Counted from the stretch's first letter, positions 47,633 through 58,287 are shown. The stretch: 64,000 nucleotides of DNA from Polyodon spathula (GCF_017654505.1 NC_054543.1:24900339-24964338); one strand, 5' to 3'. Numbers and translations are program-made. The notes: generated from the sequence alone by a model not told the origin.

Positions 47633-49276
47633 AGTTGTTACCTCCTGGAATGTAAAAGGGATTAATTGTCCTATAAAACAAACAAGCATTTTGTCGCATT
47701 TGGCACAGCTTAAATCAGAAATTTCATTGATACAAGAGACCCATTTAAGAAAGTGAAACCTTGAAATTAAAACAAAAAATGGGTGGAAAAAATATTTTAT
47801 TCCTGTTATAATAGTAGGGGTAGAGTGGCAGCAATACTAATACATACAAATATGATTTGGATGATCGCTATGTATTGATAGAAGGTATACTATATAATAA
47901 ACCGATTGTAATGTTGAATGTATACGCACCAAATAATGACCCAGGGCCATTTTCACTCAGATCACCAAACTACTTCCCATTTAAACAAAGGGTCCAGTGT
48001 TGATGGGAGGTGATTTTAATTCTGTTTCTAACCCCAGTTTAGACAAATAAACTTTCTCCCTCAGACATAAGGATTTCAAATGCTTTAACGAATATGTGTA
48101 AAGGAACAGGATTATCAGATGTTTGGAGATTAATAAACCCTAGAGAAAGAGATCATACATCTTATTCCAGACCTCATAAATGTTACTCTAGAATTGACGC
48201 TTTTTGGGTTCCACAAGATGTTTTATCAAATGTCTGACAATCTAAAATTCAGGATATGATTTATTCAGATCACTCATCAATTACAATATCCTTCTCCCAT
48301 TCAAACTGTCACATAAGAATTTCCCACTGGAGACTAAAAACTCAATTTTATAAAATCAAGAGTTTGCAGAACATATTACAATAGAAACAAAAACATAATT
48401 TGCAACTTCCTGGGATGCGTATAAATGCAGAGGTTGGTTTATGTTGTACAGCTTACCAATAGAAAGTAAGGAATCAAAAAATACACAAACTCACTAAGAC
48501 TTTGACAGATCTTGAAGCAAAGCGTAAAGCTGATCCTAGTGATGAAAAGATGTATACTCAATTATTAAAAACACAAATGGATCTAATTGATTTATTAAAT
48601 TAACAAAACTAGAATTTAAATTGTTCCATTTAAAAAGCAAATATTTTTAAATAGGTGATAGGGCAGGTAGACTATTAGCATATAGACTTCAAAGGGCAAT
48701 ATCATTCCGAATTATACAAGCTATATTTTCACCAGATAAAAAGCTCCTAGAAATCCCTACAATATTAATGAAAGATTTAAGGAATTTTACTCAGATCTTT
48801 ATAAATGTGAAATCAACCCCACTAAAACTGATATGGATAATTTCTTTTAAAAAAATGTACCTCCTTTAAATATCAAAAAATGAAATATTTGAATCAGAAA
48901 TCATATATGGAGGTGGTTAGGGCAACTCGTACACTGGCAAACAATTTATAAAACCTTTAACAACCCACTAGCTGATAAATTATTGAATGTACACAGTGAA
49001 GCATGAGAGAAGGGGGAAATCCCTGGGTCAATGCCCTCTGCTATGATAACCATTTTACTAAGGCCAGATAAAGACCCTCAAGAATGTGGAATTTCCAGAC
49101 AAATTGCATTATTAAATCTGGACTTTAAAATATACGCTAAGACAGTGGTCGAAAGATTAGACTTACTTCTACAAAAACTAACATGCAAAGATGAAATTGG
49201 ATCTGTAAAACACAGACAAGCAGCAGATAATATGAGAAAATGAATGAATGTTTTTTATTATGCTGGGAAATCCCCC
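47633..49276 (+). pseudogene. L1/Tx1-like LINE: endonuclease and RT start
   Basis: The plus strand opens with VVTSWNVKGIN and HLAQLKSEISLIQETHL, the start of an AP endonuclease (Asn in SWN and Glu in QETH are active-site type). GGDFNSV follows near 48005. Much later come PGSMPSAMITILLRPDKDP, SRQIALLNLDFKIYAKTVVE and VKHRQAADNMRK, the start of an L1/Tx1 RT. Many stops and frameshifts. The RT is interrupted at 49276 by the DIRS element and resumes at 53016. Confidence 0.8.
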
Positions 49277-49456
49277 GTTCCCTTTCAATTAGAAAATAAC
49301 CATCAACGTATGGGACATTGCCGTCAGGCAGTAGGGATTGGCTGAGCTTTATAGCAAAGCTGCCGATAGGCCTCTGCGCAAGCTGCCTTGTAAGCCCACC
49401 CCCCTGGGAGCTTACTATACGCAGCGCACGGAGACTCTCTTACTCTTTTGTCTTCA
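49277..49456 (+). repeat. DIRS left inverted terminal repeat
   Basis: Starts GTTCCCTTTCAATTAGAAAA and is complementary to 52840-53015 over nearly its full length, for example at GGGATTGGCTGAGCTTTATA. Confidence 0.9.
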
Positions 49457-49726
49457 GCATCAGTAGCGGTAGGTACTTGAGCTCGTGACTGTCTGTACTC
49501 ACTAAGCTTAGGCTTGAGAAGCTGGTTTTGGCCCCTTCTTTTTTTCAGTTAAGTTTATTATTGGTTGTTGGGTTATATAATTGTGTGTATATATATATTT
49601 TATATATTACTTTATATATCCTTTCATGCTTTGATTCAGCATTGCGTTTTTGTTTAACCTCGTGGGCTCCGTCTTCTCTTTATTAGATAATTCTAAATTT
49701 ATTGTGTGTTTTTGGGTTGTATATAT

Positions 49727-49730
<4 letters not shown>

Positions 49731-49783
<53 letters not shown>
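49731..49783. repeat. (TA)n microsatellite within DIRS
   Basis: TA run in the 5' leader of the DIRS element. Confidence 0.95.
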
Positions 49784-49787
<4 letters not shown>

Positions 49788-50109
49788 TTTTTTTTTTCTT
49801 AGGACGAGCGCCGTTGGCTTTTGCCACGTGTGTATTGCAGCCTCGATCTTGCCTGGCTAGGCCGCGTGTGTGTGGAGTCTGCTCTGCAGCCCTCTAGAAT
49901 CTTCCACTGCTTTGTGTTCCCCACCGCGTGGTAGCTGTACGGTTTGCCCTACATTATCTCTCAGTACACCAAGCACTTGCTGCAGCGTCCCCAAAAAAAA
50001 AATCATTTTTTCACCATAAGAAGACAACCACCAAGCACATACTCCCTTAGCACCAAGGTAAGTATTAACACCAAATAAGACACAGTACCAGCACCAGCAT
50101 CTCCGCTCT

Positions 50110-50935
50110 GAGGGTCAGCTGACGCCTTGGCGTCGTGTGCTAGCATCTCGACGCTCGGTACTCGCTCTGCGAGGTGTCAGCGCTTCCGTGCTTGGGACTC
50201 GGTGCTCGACGGCAGGTGCGTCGTTGCTCGACGCTTGACGCTTCAACACTTGGTGCTCAGCGCAACGACGCCACATGCTCGGCACTTCAATACGATATGC
50301 TCGACGGTCGGCACTTCGACTCCACTTGCTCGATGCTTGGCACCTCAACGCTATACGCTCGGCACTTCGACGCTCGGCGCTTCAACGCCACGTGCTCAAT
50401 ACTCGGCGTCTTGACGCTACACGCTCGGCGCTTCAACGCCACGTGCTCGGCGCTTCGACGCCACGTGCTCAACGCTCGGCACCTCAACGCTACAAGCTCG
50501 GCGCTTCTACGCTCGGTGCAGCACTTCCGCGCTTGGGACTCTGTGCTCGACACCAGATGCGTCGTTGCTCGACGCTTCGACGCTCGACACACGCACCTTG
50601 GCGCTTCGACACTCGGTGCTCGGCGTGTCGACACCACGTGCTCGGCGCGTCGATGCCACGTGCTCGACACTCAGCGCCTTGACACTATACGCTCGGCGCT
50701 TCGACACCACATGCTCGACGCTCAGCGCTTCAACGCTATACGCTCGGCACTTCGAAGCTCGACGCTTTGATGCTACGCGTTTGATGCTCGGCGCTTCAAC
50801 GCCACATGCTCAACGCTCAGCGCTTCGACGCTACACGCTCGATGCTAGATGCTACATTGCTTCACGCTCGATGCTCGACGCTCTGCACTTTGACGCTCGA
50901 TGCTCGCCGCCTCGGTCGATGTTTGCCGTGCCGCA
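50110..50935 (+). repeat. CpG-rich degenerate tandem array in the DIRS leader
   Basis: About 0.8 kb made of variants of GCTCGGCGCTTCGACGCCAC, mostly with a 22-bp period (GCTCGGCGCTTCRACGCCAC plus GT) mixed with 29-bp forms carrying an extra AACGCTC. It is far richer in G+C and CpG than the rest of the window. All frames stay open for long distances, so the open frames crossing it are a by-product of repetition. It sits between the left repeat and the gag-like zinc motif. It could be part of a repetitive gag N-terminus or a non-coding satellite. Confidence 0.85.
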
Positions 50936-50945
50936 CTCGACTAAG

Positions 50946-51419
50946 ATGTTGGGCTTTCACCATTGCACGTCCTGCCAGGCAAAGCTGACTGCCAGTGACC
51001 CTCACGAGGAGTGCGTGGCATGTCTTGGGCCGGAACACGGCGCATCTGCGTTGGCGGATAGGGCTTTCAAGCACATGCCCTTCAGCAAAGGGCTAAGAAG
51101 TCAGTGGGTGGGCACTCCCCTTCGTCGGGATCTTCCCACACCATTTCAGCCCCACCGTCATCTATTACGACGCTGCCAGGGCGACTGCAGCTCGGTGAGG
51201 GACCCCAACAGCCCCCTAGGAGTCGACGCACTGGCTTACGAATGGCCGCCAGTCCTCCTATATGCATTTCCACCGATTCCGATGCTCCCCGCCCTCTTAG
51301 AGAAGGTCAGGGTAGAGCAAGCGACAGTGATTCTGATCGCTCCTTGGTGGCCTCGGAGAATATGGTTCCCGAGCGTGGTGCAGTTACTGCATGGTCAACC
51401 GCGGGAGCTTCCCTTGTGA
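50946..51419 (+). pseudogene. DIRS gag fused to RNase H end by internal deletion
   Basis: A single open frame. Its first part is gag-like, with a zinc-binding-type array CTSC, H and C in DPHEEC, VACLG and EH, as in DIRS gag. After about 80 codons it turns into the end of the RT/RNase H protein: PLGVDALAYEWPPVLLYAFP, MLPALLEKVR and VILIAPWWPRRIWFPSV. The two parts are normally about 2 kb apart, so a deletion fused them, apparently in frame. The start ATG at 50946 is the first that excludes the tandem array; the frame is open upstream too. The 3' part overlaps the recombinase frame, as is usual in DIRS. Confidence 0.8.
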
Positions 51420-52879
51420 GCAGACCTATTGTCCCAGTCCGAAGGAAGGCTTTGGCAACTGAACCCGAAGCTCATGCAGCTATGGGCTTGGCCCCTGAAT
51501 GGGAGTGCCTGTCAGCCTTAGGGCTTTTGACAGCGGTGATCTCGACCATTCAGAGCGCTAGAGGGCCCTCTACCAGGTTGCAGTACATGTACAAGTGGCA
51601 GTTGTTCCAAGATTGGTGTCTGGCGGGGGGTCTTGACCCAATATCTTGTCCTATGACAGTAATATTACAGTTTCTACAGAAACTGTTAGATGAAGGGAAA
51701 TCTCCTTCTACACTTAAAGTGTATTTAGCAGCCATATCAGCTTGCCATGTACGCATTGATGGATTATCACCAGGTTGCGATTTTCTGGCATCTCAGTTCC
51801 TTAAAGGCACAAGACACTTGCGACCTCCAAGAATGACCAACTTACCGTCATGGAGCCTTGACGTGGTGCTAGAAGCCCTTACCACGGCACCTCTCGAGCC
51901 TCTCCACACAGTGGATATGAAGCTCATGTCTATGAAAATCGCGTTTTTGCTGTCGGTAGTGTAAGCAAAACGCGTCAGCGAGTTACATGCACTGTCAGTG
52001 CACCCTTCATGTATCCGCTTCGCAAGAGACGGTTCTAAGGTCTCCATGCGCCCAAATCCAACCTTTTTTCCAAAGGTTATATTTCCGTTCCACATGAACC
52101 AGCCGGTCGAGTTGATGGAGTTCCATCCTCCTTCCTTTTCCTCTCCAGAGGAACAACGGTTACACATGCTCTGCCCTGTGCGGGCATTGAGGTGTTATAT
52201 TGACCGTACAAAGACCGTGAGGCAAACAGAACAACTGTTCCTATGCCATGGTTTTAAGACTTTGGGTCAGCCGTTGTCAAAACAATGCCTTTCCCACTGG
52301 ATAGTGGATGCTATTAAATTAGCCTATGAGTCTGCAGGCCTTCCACCGCCAGGGCAGTTGAAGGCACATTCCACTAGGGATATGGCAACGTCCTGGGCCC
52401 TCTTTAGAGGGGTGCCAGTGTCTGACATTTGCGCGGCAGCCAGTTGGGCTACACCACATACCTTTATGAGGTTTTACAGATTAAACGTACTGGATTCCTC
52501 TGCTCCATTATTTGGAGCATCTGTACTACACTCTATGGCACCTCAGGTTGCCAATGTAGTGTTTAATCCCCACCTTAGGGCAGGTGTCATTGCGAGCACA
52601 GACGCTGAGGCGCAGCTCTGCATATGCCTAGATGTATTGCCTATGCAGTTGCGTTATGACGTAAGTCTGTCCTACTGCCAAGAATCCTCCCTCGCGACGG
52701 CTTGGGTACACTGTTCCCATACGTTGATGGTTGTTTTCGAATTGAAAGGGAACGATAGGTTGCGGATGCAACCCCGGTTCCCTGAAAGAGATAATAACCA
52801 TCAACCCGCGAGTTCGCTCCAGAAGCCTTCTCAGTCCGAAGAGCAAAAGAGGAAGAGAGTCTCTGCGCGCTGTGTATAG
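51104..52879 (+). pseudogene. DIRS tyrosine recombinase with one nonsense codon
   Basis: Lambda-integrase-type recombinase that would insert circular DIRS DNA. One frame runs from 51104 to 52879, broken only by TAA at 51962-51964. N-terminal DNA-binding part: GPSTRLQYMYKWQLFQDWC and STLKVYLAAISACHVRIDG. Catalytic part: AKRVSEL (Arg at 51971-51973, directly after the stop), HSTR (His 52367-52369, Arg 52376-52378), SWATPHTFMRFY (Trp/His, and nucleophile Tyr at 52475-52477). The stop replaces one residue just before AKR. The last 50 or so codons read through the internal complementary region. The true start is uncertain: the region 51104-51400 is overlapped by the RNase H frame. Confidence 0.88.
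52713..52806. repeat. DIRS internal complementary region
   Basis: Two halves that match the two outer tips: CATACGTTGATGGTTGTTTT with AATTGAAAGGGAAC (complement of the left tip) and GTTCCCTGAAAGAGATAATA (complement of the right tip), joined by about 23 bases (GATAGGTTGCGGATGCAACC and CCG). In DIRS elements this region templates the joining of the ends. Confidence 0.9.
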
Positions 52880-53015
52880 TAAGCTCCCAGGGGGGCGGGC
52901 TTACATGGCAGCTTGCGCAGAAGCCTATTGGCAGCTTTGCTATAAAGCTCAGCCAATCCCTACTGCCTGATGGCAATGTCCCATACGTTGATGGTTATTT
53001 TCTCTTTCAGGGAAC
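52840..53015 (-). repeat. DIRS right inverted terminal repeat
   Basis: Ends ATTTTCTCTTTCAGGGAAC at 53015; complementary to 49277-49456. Confidence 0.9.
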
Positions 53016-53310
53016 CTGCAGTGGCAGTCTATTTAGATGCGGAGAAGGTGTTTGACTGCATTGAATGGTCATATCTGTTCCGATCATTAGATGAGTTTGT
53101 ACTAGGCCCTGATTTTTATCCACTTTATAACACTATTGTATAAATTGTGAAAATCCAGGATTTGTACTTATGGGCTAATGTCAGACACCTTCTCCTTGCA
53201 ATGGGGAACTCGTCAAGGTTGTCAACTGTCTCCACTGCTCTCTGTACTATCCCTAGAATCATTAGCATGCTTAATAAGATCCAATCTGAATATTAAAGGA
53301 ATAAAGGCAC
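53016..53310 (+). pseudogene. L1/Tx1-like RT continuation
   Basis: AVAVYLDAEKVFDCIEWSYL, which is the LDAEKAFD block of L1/Tx1 RTs, follows the DIRS right end directly. After frame changes come a GTRQGCQLSPLL-type block near 53208 and RSNLNIKGIKA near 53280. It pairs with 47633-49276. Confidence 0.8.
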
Positions 53311-53518
53311 CACACACACACATACGGCAATTTAGATGACCAATCAACCTGAACAGCATGTCTTTGGACTGTAGGAGGTAACCAGAGTACCTGGAGAAAA
53401 CCCACACAGACATGGGAGAACATCCAAACTCCACACAGACATACCCCTAGGCCAGAATCGAACCCAGGACCCTGGCACTGTGTGGCAGCAGCGCTAGCCA
53501 CCACACCACCGTGCCACC
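53311..53518 (-). mobile_element. tRNA-derived SINE
   Basis: On the minus strand: GGCACGGTGGTGTGGTGGCT, an A-box-like TGGCTAGCGCTG, a B box GGTTCGATTC, then TGTGTGGAGTTTGGATGTTC and CAGTCCAAAGACATGC, ending in a (GT)n run. From memory this is the widespread fish SINE-type repeat with that tail. Confidence 0.75.
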
Positions 53519-54054
53519 TTTGCCTCATACAATGTGTCCATTTTGTTTTAAAAAAAGTCAGAGGACAAAGACAGTTCCTAGTGGAAAGTGAAGTGCTGGT
53601 GTCCAGGTTTAATGATGGACTGCGGCTGCATCTCTGGATCGTGCTAGTAATCTTGAAAACAGACAAAACAAACAAACAACATTTACAAGACAGACTCACA
53701 GTTCAGAATCAGAACACTCACAGTTTTCTTTTAAATACAGGGACTCACTTTAGGTTGTTTTCTAACCATTTACAAAGGAACAGATTACTTTGCTATGCCC
53801 CTATTTTATACCCTCAGTCATGACCTCTTGGTTAATGAGCGCATCATCTCCTCTAATCCGTGGATGCTATGCCGTTTCCTGTTCGGGTCATTCAATTCGG
53901 GTACCTTAGCTCAGTCCATTTTCTAGCCGGCCGACTTCCACCTACCCACAGGAATAAAGTGTCAAGCCTTTTAGTCCAGGGTATTCTGCTCCCTTTATCC
54001 ACTACTAGGTAGGGAGGGAGAACTAACACCAGGCGTCATTCAATCTCTTTCACA
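53519..54054 (-). repeat. 3' LTR of a Gmr1-like element, U5 end missing
   Basis: Shares the family LTR blocks and ends TTTCACA at 54054. The U5 tip is replaced where the SINE lies. Confidence 0.8.
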
Positions 54055-55190
54055 TATCCCACCTCTCAGAGTGAAGCCAAAGGAACGCTCGGCTAAATTT
54101 ACCTTTACAATTACTCCCCCCTACCGGGAAAAATAATTTGCAGTTTGGTGGGCTTTCCTTGCCATTCCCAGTCTTATCTAGAAGCTTGATGACTCGAAGC
54201 AGGGGATATGCATCAAACTTGGCAATAGTGTTTACCTTGCGGAAATCAACGCAGAAGTGTTTGGTGCCGTCCTTTTTGGCCACTACCACAATGACTGCAC
54301 CACTCGCTCCTGGAAGACTCAATCACCCCAAGTTCGATCATGTCCCATACCTCTTTGCGAACACCACCTTGTCGACTTTCTAGGATCTGATAAGGTCTCT
54401 CTCACAAAGGGAGAGACAGTGGCATATTCAACAAGGCTAGTCCTACCGGGCACGTCAGAAAAAAAACATTGTTGAATTCCTCAATTAACGTACGCAGGTC
54501 GTGTGGCTGATCAGGAAGTAAATGTTCCCGCATCGAAATATCTGCTGTCGGTGCTGAGCCGATTGAGGTGGTCTTGGGCCAAACGACTGACCAAATCTAG
54601 GTGATCTCTAAGTAGGAGCACATGCTGCACTATATTTTTGGACAAGCCTTTATGCTCCTCCCATCATTCTCTCAACAGAATGCCGCAAGGCTGTTGGCCA
54701 TACAAGAGCTTGAAGGGAGAGAACCCTGTCAAACTCTGCAGAAACTCTCTCACTGCAAAAAGGAGGTAGATGTTTTTGCTCCTGATTTAGAAACTGTCTC
54801 AGCATCAACTTCAAAATCTGAATAAAGCATTCCACCAAACAGTCCATCTGTGGATGATAAACAGATGTCCTGATGAGACTTATTTTTTGTATTTTGTCTT
54901 TTTGTTGTAACGTGTTGGACAAGAATTTAGTTCCATGATCAGTCAAAATCTCCTTGGGGATCCCTAATCTAGCCATACTCTGCAGTAATTCTTTGGCTAT
55001 TGCAGCGGCACTAGTGGACCTCAATGGAACTGCCTCCGGGTATCGCTTTGCGTAATCTACCACCACTATTATATGCGTATAAATGGAGTCAGAATGTAGC
55101 AAAGGGCCGATTATGCCCATTGCGAAGCGTTCAAAGGGAGTGGAAATAATTGGCAGTAGGACCGAAGAGGTGGGGCGCACTCGATCCGAA
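54055..55190 (-). pseudogene. Gmr1-like pol remnant: integrase then RT
   Basis: Minus-strand order is integrase (55180-54650), linker, RT start (to 54130), then a jump to the element's 3' end (KFSRAFLWLHSERWDM) and the LTR. Integrase reads FERFAMGIIGPLLHSD, VVVDYAKRYPEAVPL, EILTDHGTKF and YHPQMDCLVECF. The second Asp (LTD) and the Glu (LVE) of DDE are present, but the first Asp, normally in MD-xx-GPL, is Gly. The linker carries a DVPGRTSLVEY block, then VVVAKKDGTKHFCVDFRKVN of RT. The RT core and RNase H are deleted. Integrase upstream of RT is the Gmr1-like arrangement. Stops and frameshifts near 54460 and 54600. Confidence 0.82.
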
Positions 55191-55257
55191 GCTACTCACT
55201 GGCTTTCTGGACATGTGGCTACTTATTTCCACACAAAAAATCGAGCCAATATTAGTC

Positions 55258-56393
55258 ATTCTCTTTCAGGGAACCAGGGTTATGGTAATAACCTAATGTT
55301 CTCTTGCAATGGAATGACAACCATTACCGAATGGGAAGCTGTACCAAAGCTGTCATGGCTCCAGATTACTGACAGTACAGCCTCACAGCGATAGCCACAG
55401 AGAGGGTCTCGCTCAGTTTGCCACATCAAGCCGGTAAAAACATACAAATGTTTGACTACCTGTCCTACCAGCATTGCATAGCTCATCTAAGGAGGCGCCA
55501 TGAAGGAGAGCCCATGAAGTTTCCTGGCTCCTGGTAGAATGGGCTGTAATGTCCCCTGGTAAGGGGGAGTGCATCTGTTCATACGCCAAGTGTATGGCAT
55601 CTGCCACCCAGTGCGCTAGACGTTGCTTCAATAGGGCCTGACCTCTACAGCGTAACCCATAGCAGACAAACAGCTGGTTGGACTGTTTCCAGGATGCCAT
55701 CCCATCCAGGTAACAATGCAGAGCCCAAACTGGGAAGAGCGTGTGTTGCCTATGGTCCTCCTCTGACTTGTGCGGGGGAGGTCTGAAAGTTTCCAAAACC
55801 ACTGGTTGGGTAATATGGAATGAAGATACCACTTTTGGCAAAAAGGCTGAATTTTTTCTTAATCTTACCCGCAAGTCATTTCCAGTGAAAGCCATATATG
55901 TGTCATCGATGGACAGCATATGAAGTTGCTGTTTTGTTGATGTATCGAGAGCTTTAGCTCTGTCACATGATCTATGACCTGTTTTCAGGGCGCCTCTGCA
56001 CGTGCTTTGGAATGCGCTCAAACTAGCCAATCGTCCAGATAGTTCATTATCCGAATACCCTGCTGCCTGAATGGAGGCAGTGCTGCATCCATGTACTTTG
56101 AAAATGTGCGGGGCGCCAGCGAGAGGCCATGTGGCAGCACACAGATTTCGTACACTATAGGCTACGGATGTAACCACGGTTCCCTGAAAGAGAAGACAAC
56201 CAACAAACCTTGCAAGGTCGCATCACTCGCATTCATGGGTTTGATGCAAAAGAGAATGTGATCTCTGCAGAGTGACTACTTATTCCTTCCGTAGGTGGCC
56301 TATTGGCAGCTCTGAGATAAAATGCTCTAGTAAATGCCTGACGTGTTGCAGGCGTATCCGATAGTATTGTTGTTGGTCGTCTTCTCTTTCAGG
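55258..56393 (-). mobile_element. DIRS fragment: terminal region, RT piece, recombinase
   Basis: Minus-strand DIRS copy. At 56177-56393 lies terminal-repeat-like sequence (TTCCCTGAAAGAGAAG ... GTCGTCTTCTCTTTCAGG). RT and recombinase follow, fused by deletion (55413-56177). An internal-complementary-region-like stretch is at about 55258-55345 (CTTTCAGGGAACCAGGGTTA). It is cut on the left at the Gypsy remnant. Confidence 0.8.
55413..56177 (-). pseudogene. DIRS RT-recombinase deletion fusion
   Basis: A 254-codon open frame. Its first part is RT: VRNLCAATWPLAGAPHIFKV corresponds to the YEICVLPHGLSLAPRIFSK block, and YLDDWLV is readable in another frame at about 56022-56041. It then passes into the recombinase at LHMLSIDDTYMAFTGNDLRV, FLPKVVSSFHITQPVVLETF, LFPVWALHCYLDG, AHSTRSQETSWALLHG (His, Arg) and GSQTFVCFYRLDV (Tyr). 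The RxSEL block with the first catalytic Arg lies within the deletion. The open frame is therefore not evidence of function. Confidence 0.78.
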
Positions 56394-57775
56394 AAATCGG
56401 ATTTACATTCATCATTTTCAAAAGGTTTTGAGTAAGTGAAGATTTTTTTTTTTTTAACAAACTACTGTAGATGTGTAATAATCATTTATACCAACATTGG
56501 AAGCTTACTTCTGCAATGTCATGTGAACTGTAAACATAAAACCAACAACATACATCTCAGTGTTAAAATTATTTTTTTAATGGTTTTGTTATATGTATTT
56601 GTGCCCTGTGCCGAAAAGAAATAACATGATAAAGACAGCAGATTTGCACTAAGCACTCCAACACTGAAAACTTTGAAAACTACGAAAACACAAAAGAAAA
56701 CAGATATCATATATTTGTCTGCTCTGTCTCTGACTTGCCCTGAGGTGCTTGTAAGAAATATTATCCCACACTGCCTCCCTAATCGGGCTGTTCCTCTGTA
56801 GAATAGCAAGATATCCATCTTTCAGGTCTCACAAAATAAGGTTTCCATCCTGAGATGTGGAGGAAGACAAATTGTGTTTATCCACAGGCACTGTACTGAT
56901 TTAAAGGAGTGATAACCTCTGTTTTAAATTAATTTTCCTTGCCTCTTGCCTTTGCAATATCCTCACTGTCGCCCTGGTCATTGTACTGAACATATCCGAT
57001 TTGCTTTATTGTAAATGACAATATTACTTTTGTTTGCTGCTTTCAGGTGTAAAATTAATCCACTGTCTAGCCAACAGTCCAGCATTTCTATAGAGATAGA
57101 ACCCTAAGTTTAACTTATGTGTTTTTAAAAGTTAGTAACATGCCTAGCCTGTTTGGCAGTCCTAAATAATAGTATTACTATCACATTGTAATTAATTCAC
57201 CAAAACAGTCAACAATGATTCAAAAAAGCTTTGTAAATTTGTTTAACTGGGACATGCAATAACATTGTAATAACTGAGTATTTACCACTAATGTTCAATT
57301 ACATGGAAACACAATGGCATGGGTCAATTCTAAACAACTACACACTTACTCATCTAGTAGTTAACATGTATGAACAGAGACCATTGGTAGTTACCTTGCT
57401 ATTACATGTTATTACGTGATTATGTATGGGAACATCAAAAACTGCATATCCTAAATTAATGTTAAAAAAGAACCTAGCGATCAGTATTGTAAGATTAAAG
57501 GGATTAGGTAATGTTAAAAGCTAATGTAAGAGCTGGATTGTTAAAAGCCTTAGTTAAAATAGCACTGGACGTTCTTGTAAATCATTTTCTTTTTCCTTGT
57601 TACAGGTGTCCCTAAACTCAAAACTTTACAGTTATGCTGTTTTTACAGTTCAGTGGCATGTTTCCTTTGTCTTTTAGGTTAGTCTAGCATTCAACAACCA
57701 TTGGAATCAGGCCTGGGTTGTATTATGTAGATAAACAGTGCCCACTATGAATTATCTATGTGTAACCCGCTGAAG
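56394..57775. other. No recognisable feature
   Basis: AT-rich unassigned DNA. Confidence 0.5.
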
Positions 57776-57779
57776 TTAA

Positions 57780-58283
57780 CCCTTTGTGGTCCATTTATTC
57801 AGCGCGTGTCAGGTGCGTCAGGTCCAAATTCTTTTCACATGTGCTGTTTAATTTTTTTTTCATGTGTAAAAAGCACTGAATAGCAAAAGTACACTTAGTG
57901 CTACATCTCCAGCCATGCCCCATCTCTTGTTCACTATATTTTCACATACCTTTTTATAGACGTTCATACTGATAAATCCTCTCCTGATCACTCATTTTAT
58001 CACCAAACTCCTCAATAATGTGATCCAAGTCATTACTTTATTACTATACCATCTCCAAAAAGCTCTGCAAATGTCTTGATATTTTTTGAGTGCTGGATGC
58101 AGCAGAAACCTCCTTTGTTATGTCCGTGTTATCTCTGTGGTGGACGGGGCTATGAGATACGCATTTTTTTCTGTTTCATTCGACTCCTATTGGTCTCACT
58201 TTCCATTGAAAAGTTTTCTCCGACATCGGTTGGGAAGGGAAAATTGTAATGTCAGACCTGGTCCGACATAAGACCGCAAGAGG
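57780..58283 (-). mobile_element. piggyBac-type MITE, copy 4
   Basis: 504 bp between TTAA at 57776-57779 and 58284-58287. Ends CCCTTTGTGGTCC and GACCGCAAGAGG. Collinear with copies 1 and 2 in reverse. Confidence 0.85.
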
Positions 58284-58287
58284 TTAA

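Larger units (their letters stand above)
49277..53015 (+). mobile_element. DIRS retrotransposon deletion derivative with both ends
   Basis: 3.74-kb DIRS-type element with inverted terminal repeats (left about 49277-49456, right about 52840-53015), an internal complementary region (52713-52806), a CpG-rich tandem array, a gag/RNase H fusion frame and an almost intact tyrosine recombinase. The RT and most of RNase H are deleted. It lies inside an L1/Tx1-like RT frame, and the L1 frame resumes right after it, with no visible target duplication, as expected for recombinase-mediated integration. Confidence 0.9.

Noticed and set aside
50174..50770. Long open frames (up to about 200 codons) in several phases over 50.1-50.9 kb
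   Set aside because: They come from the CpG-rich tandem array, which lacks stops in most frames. Codon content is repetitive in every phase, so there is no evidence for a separate gene.
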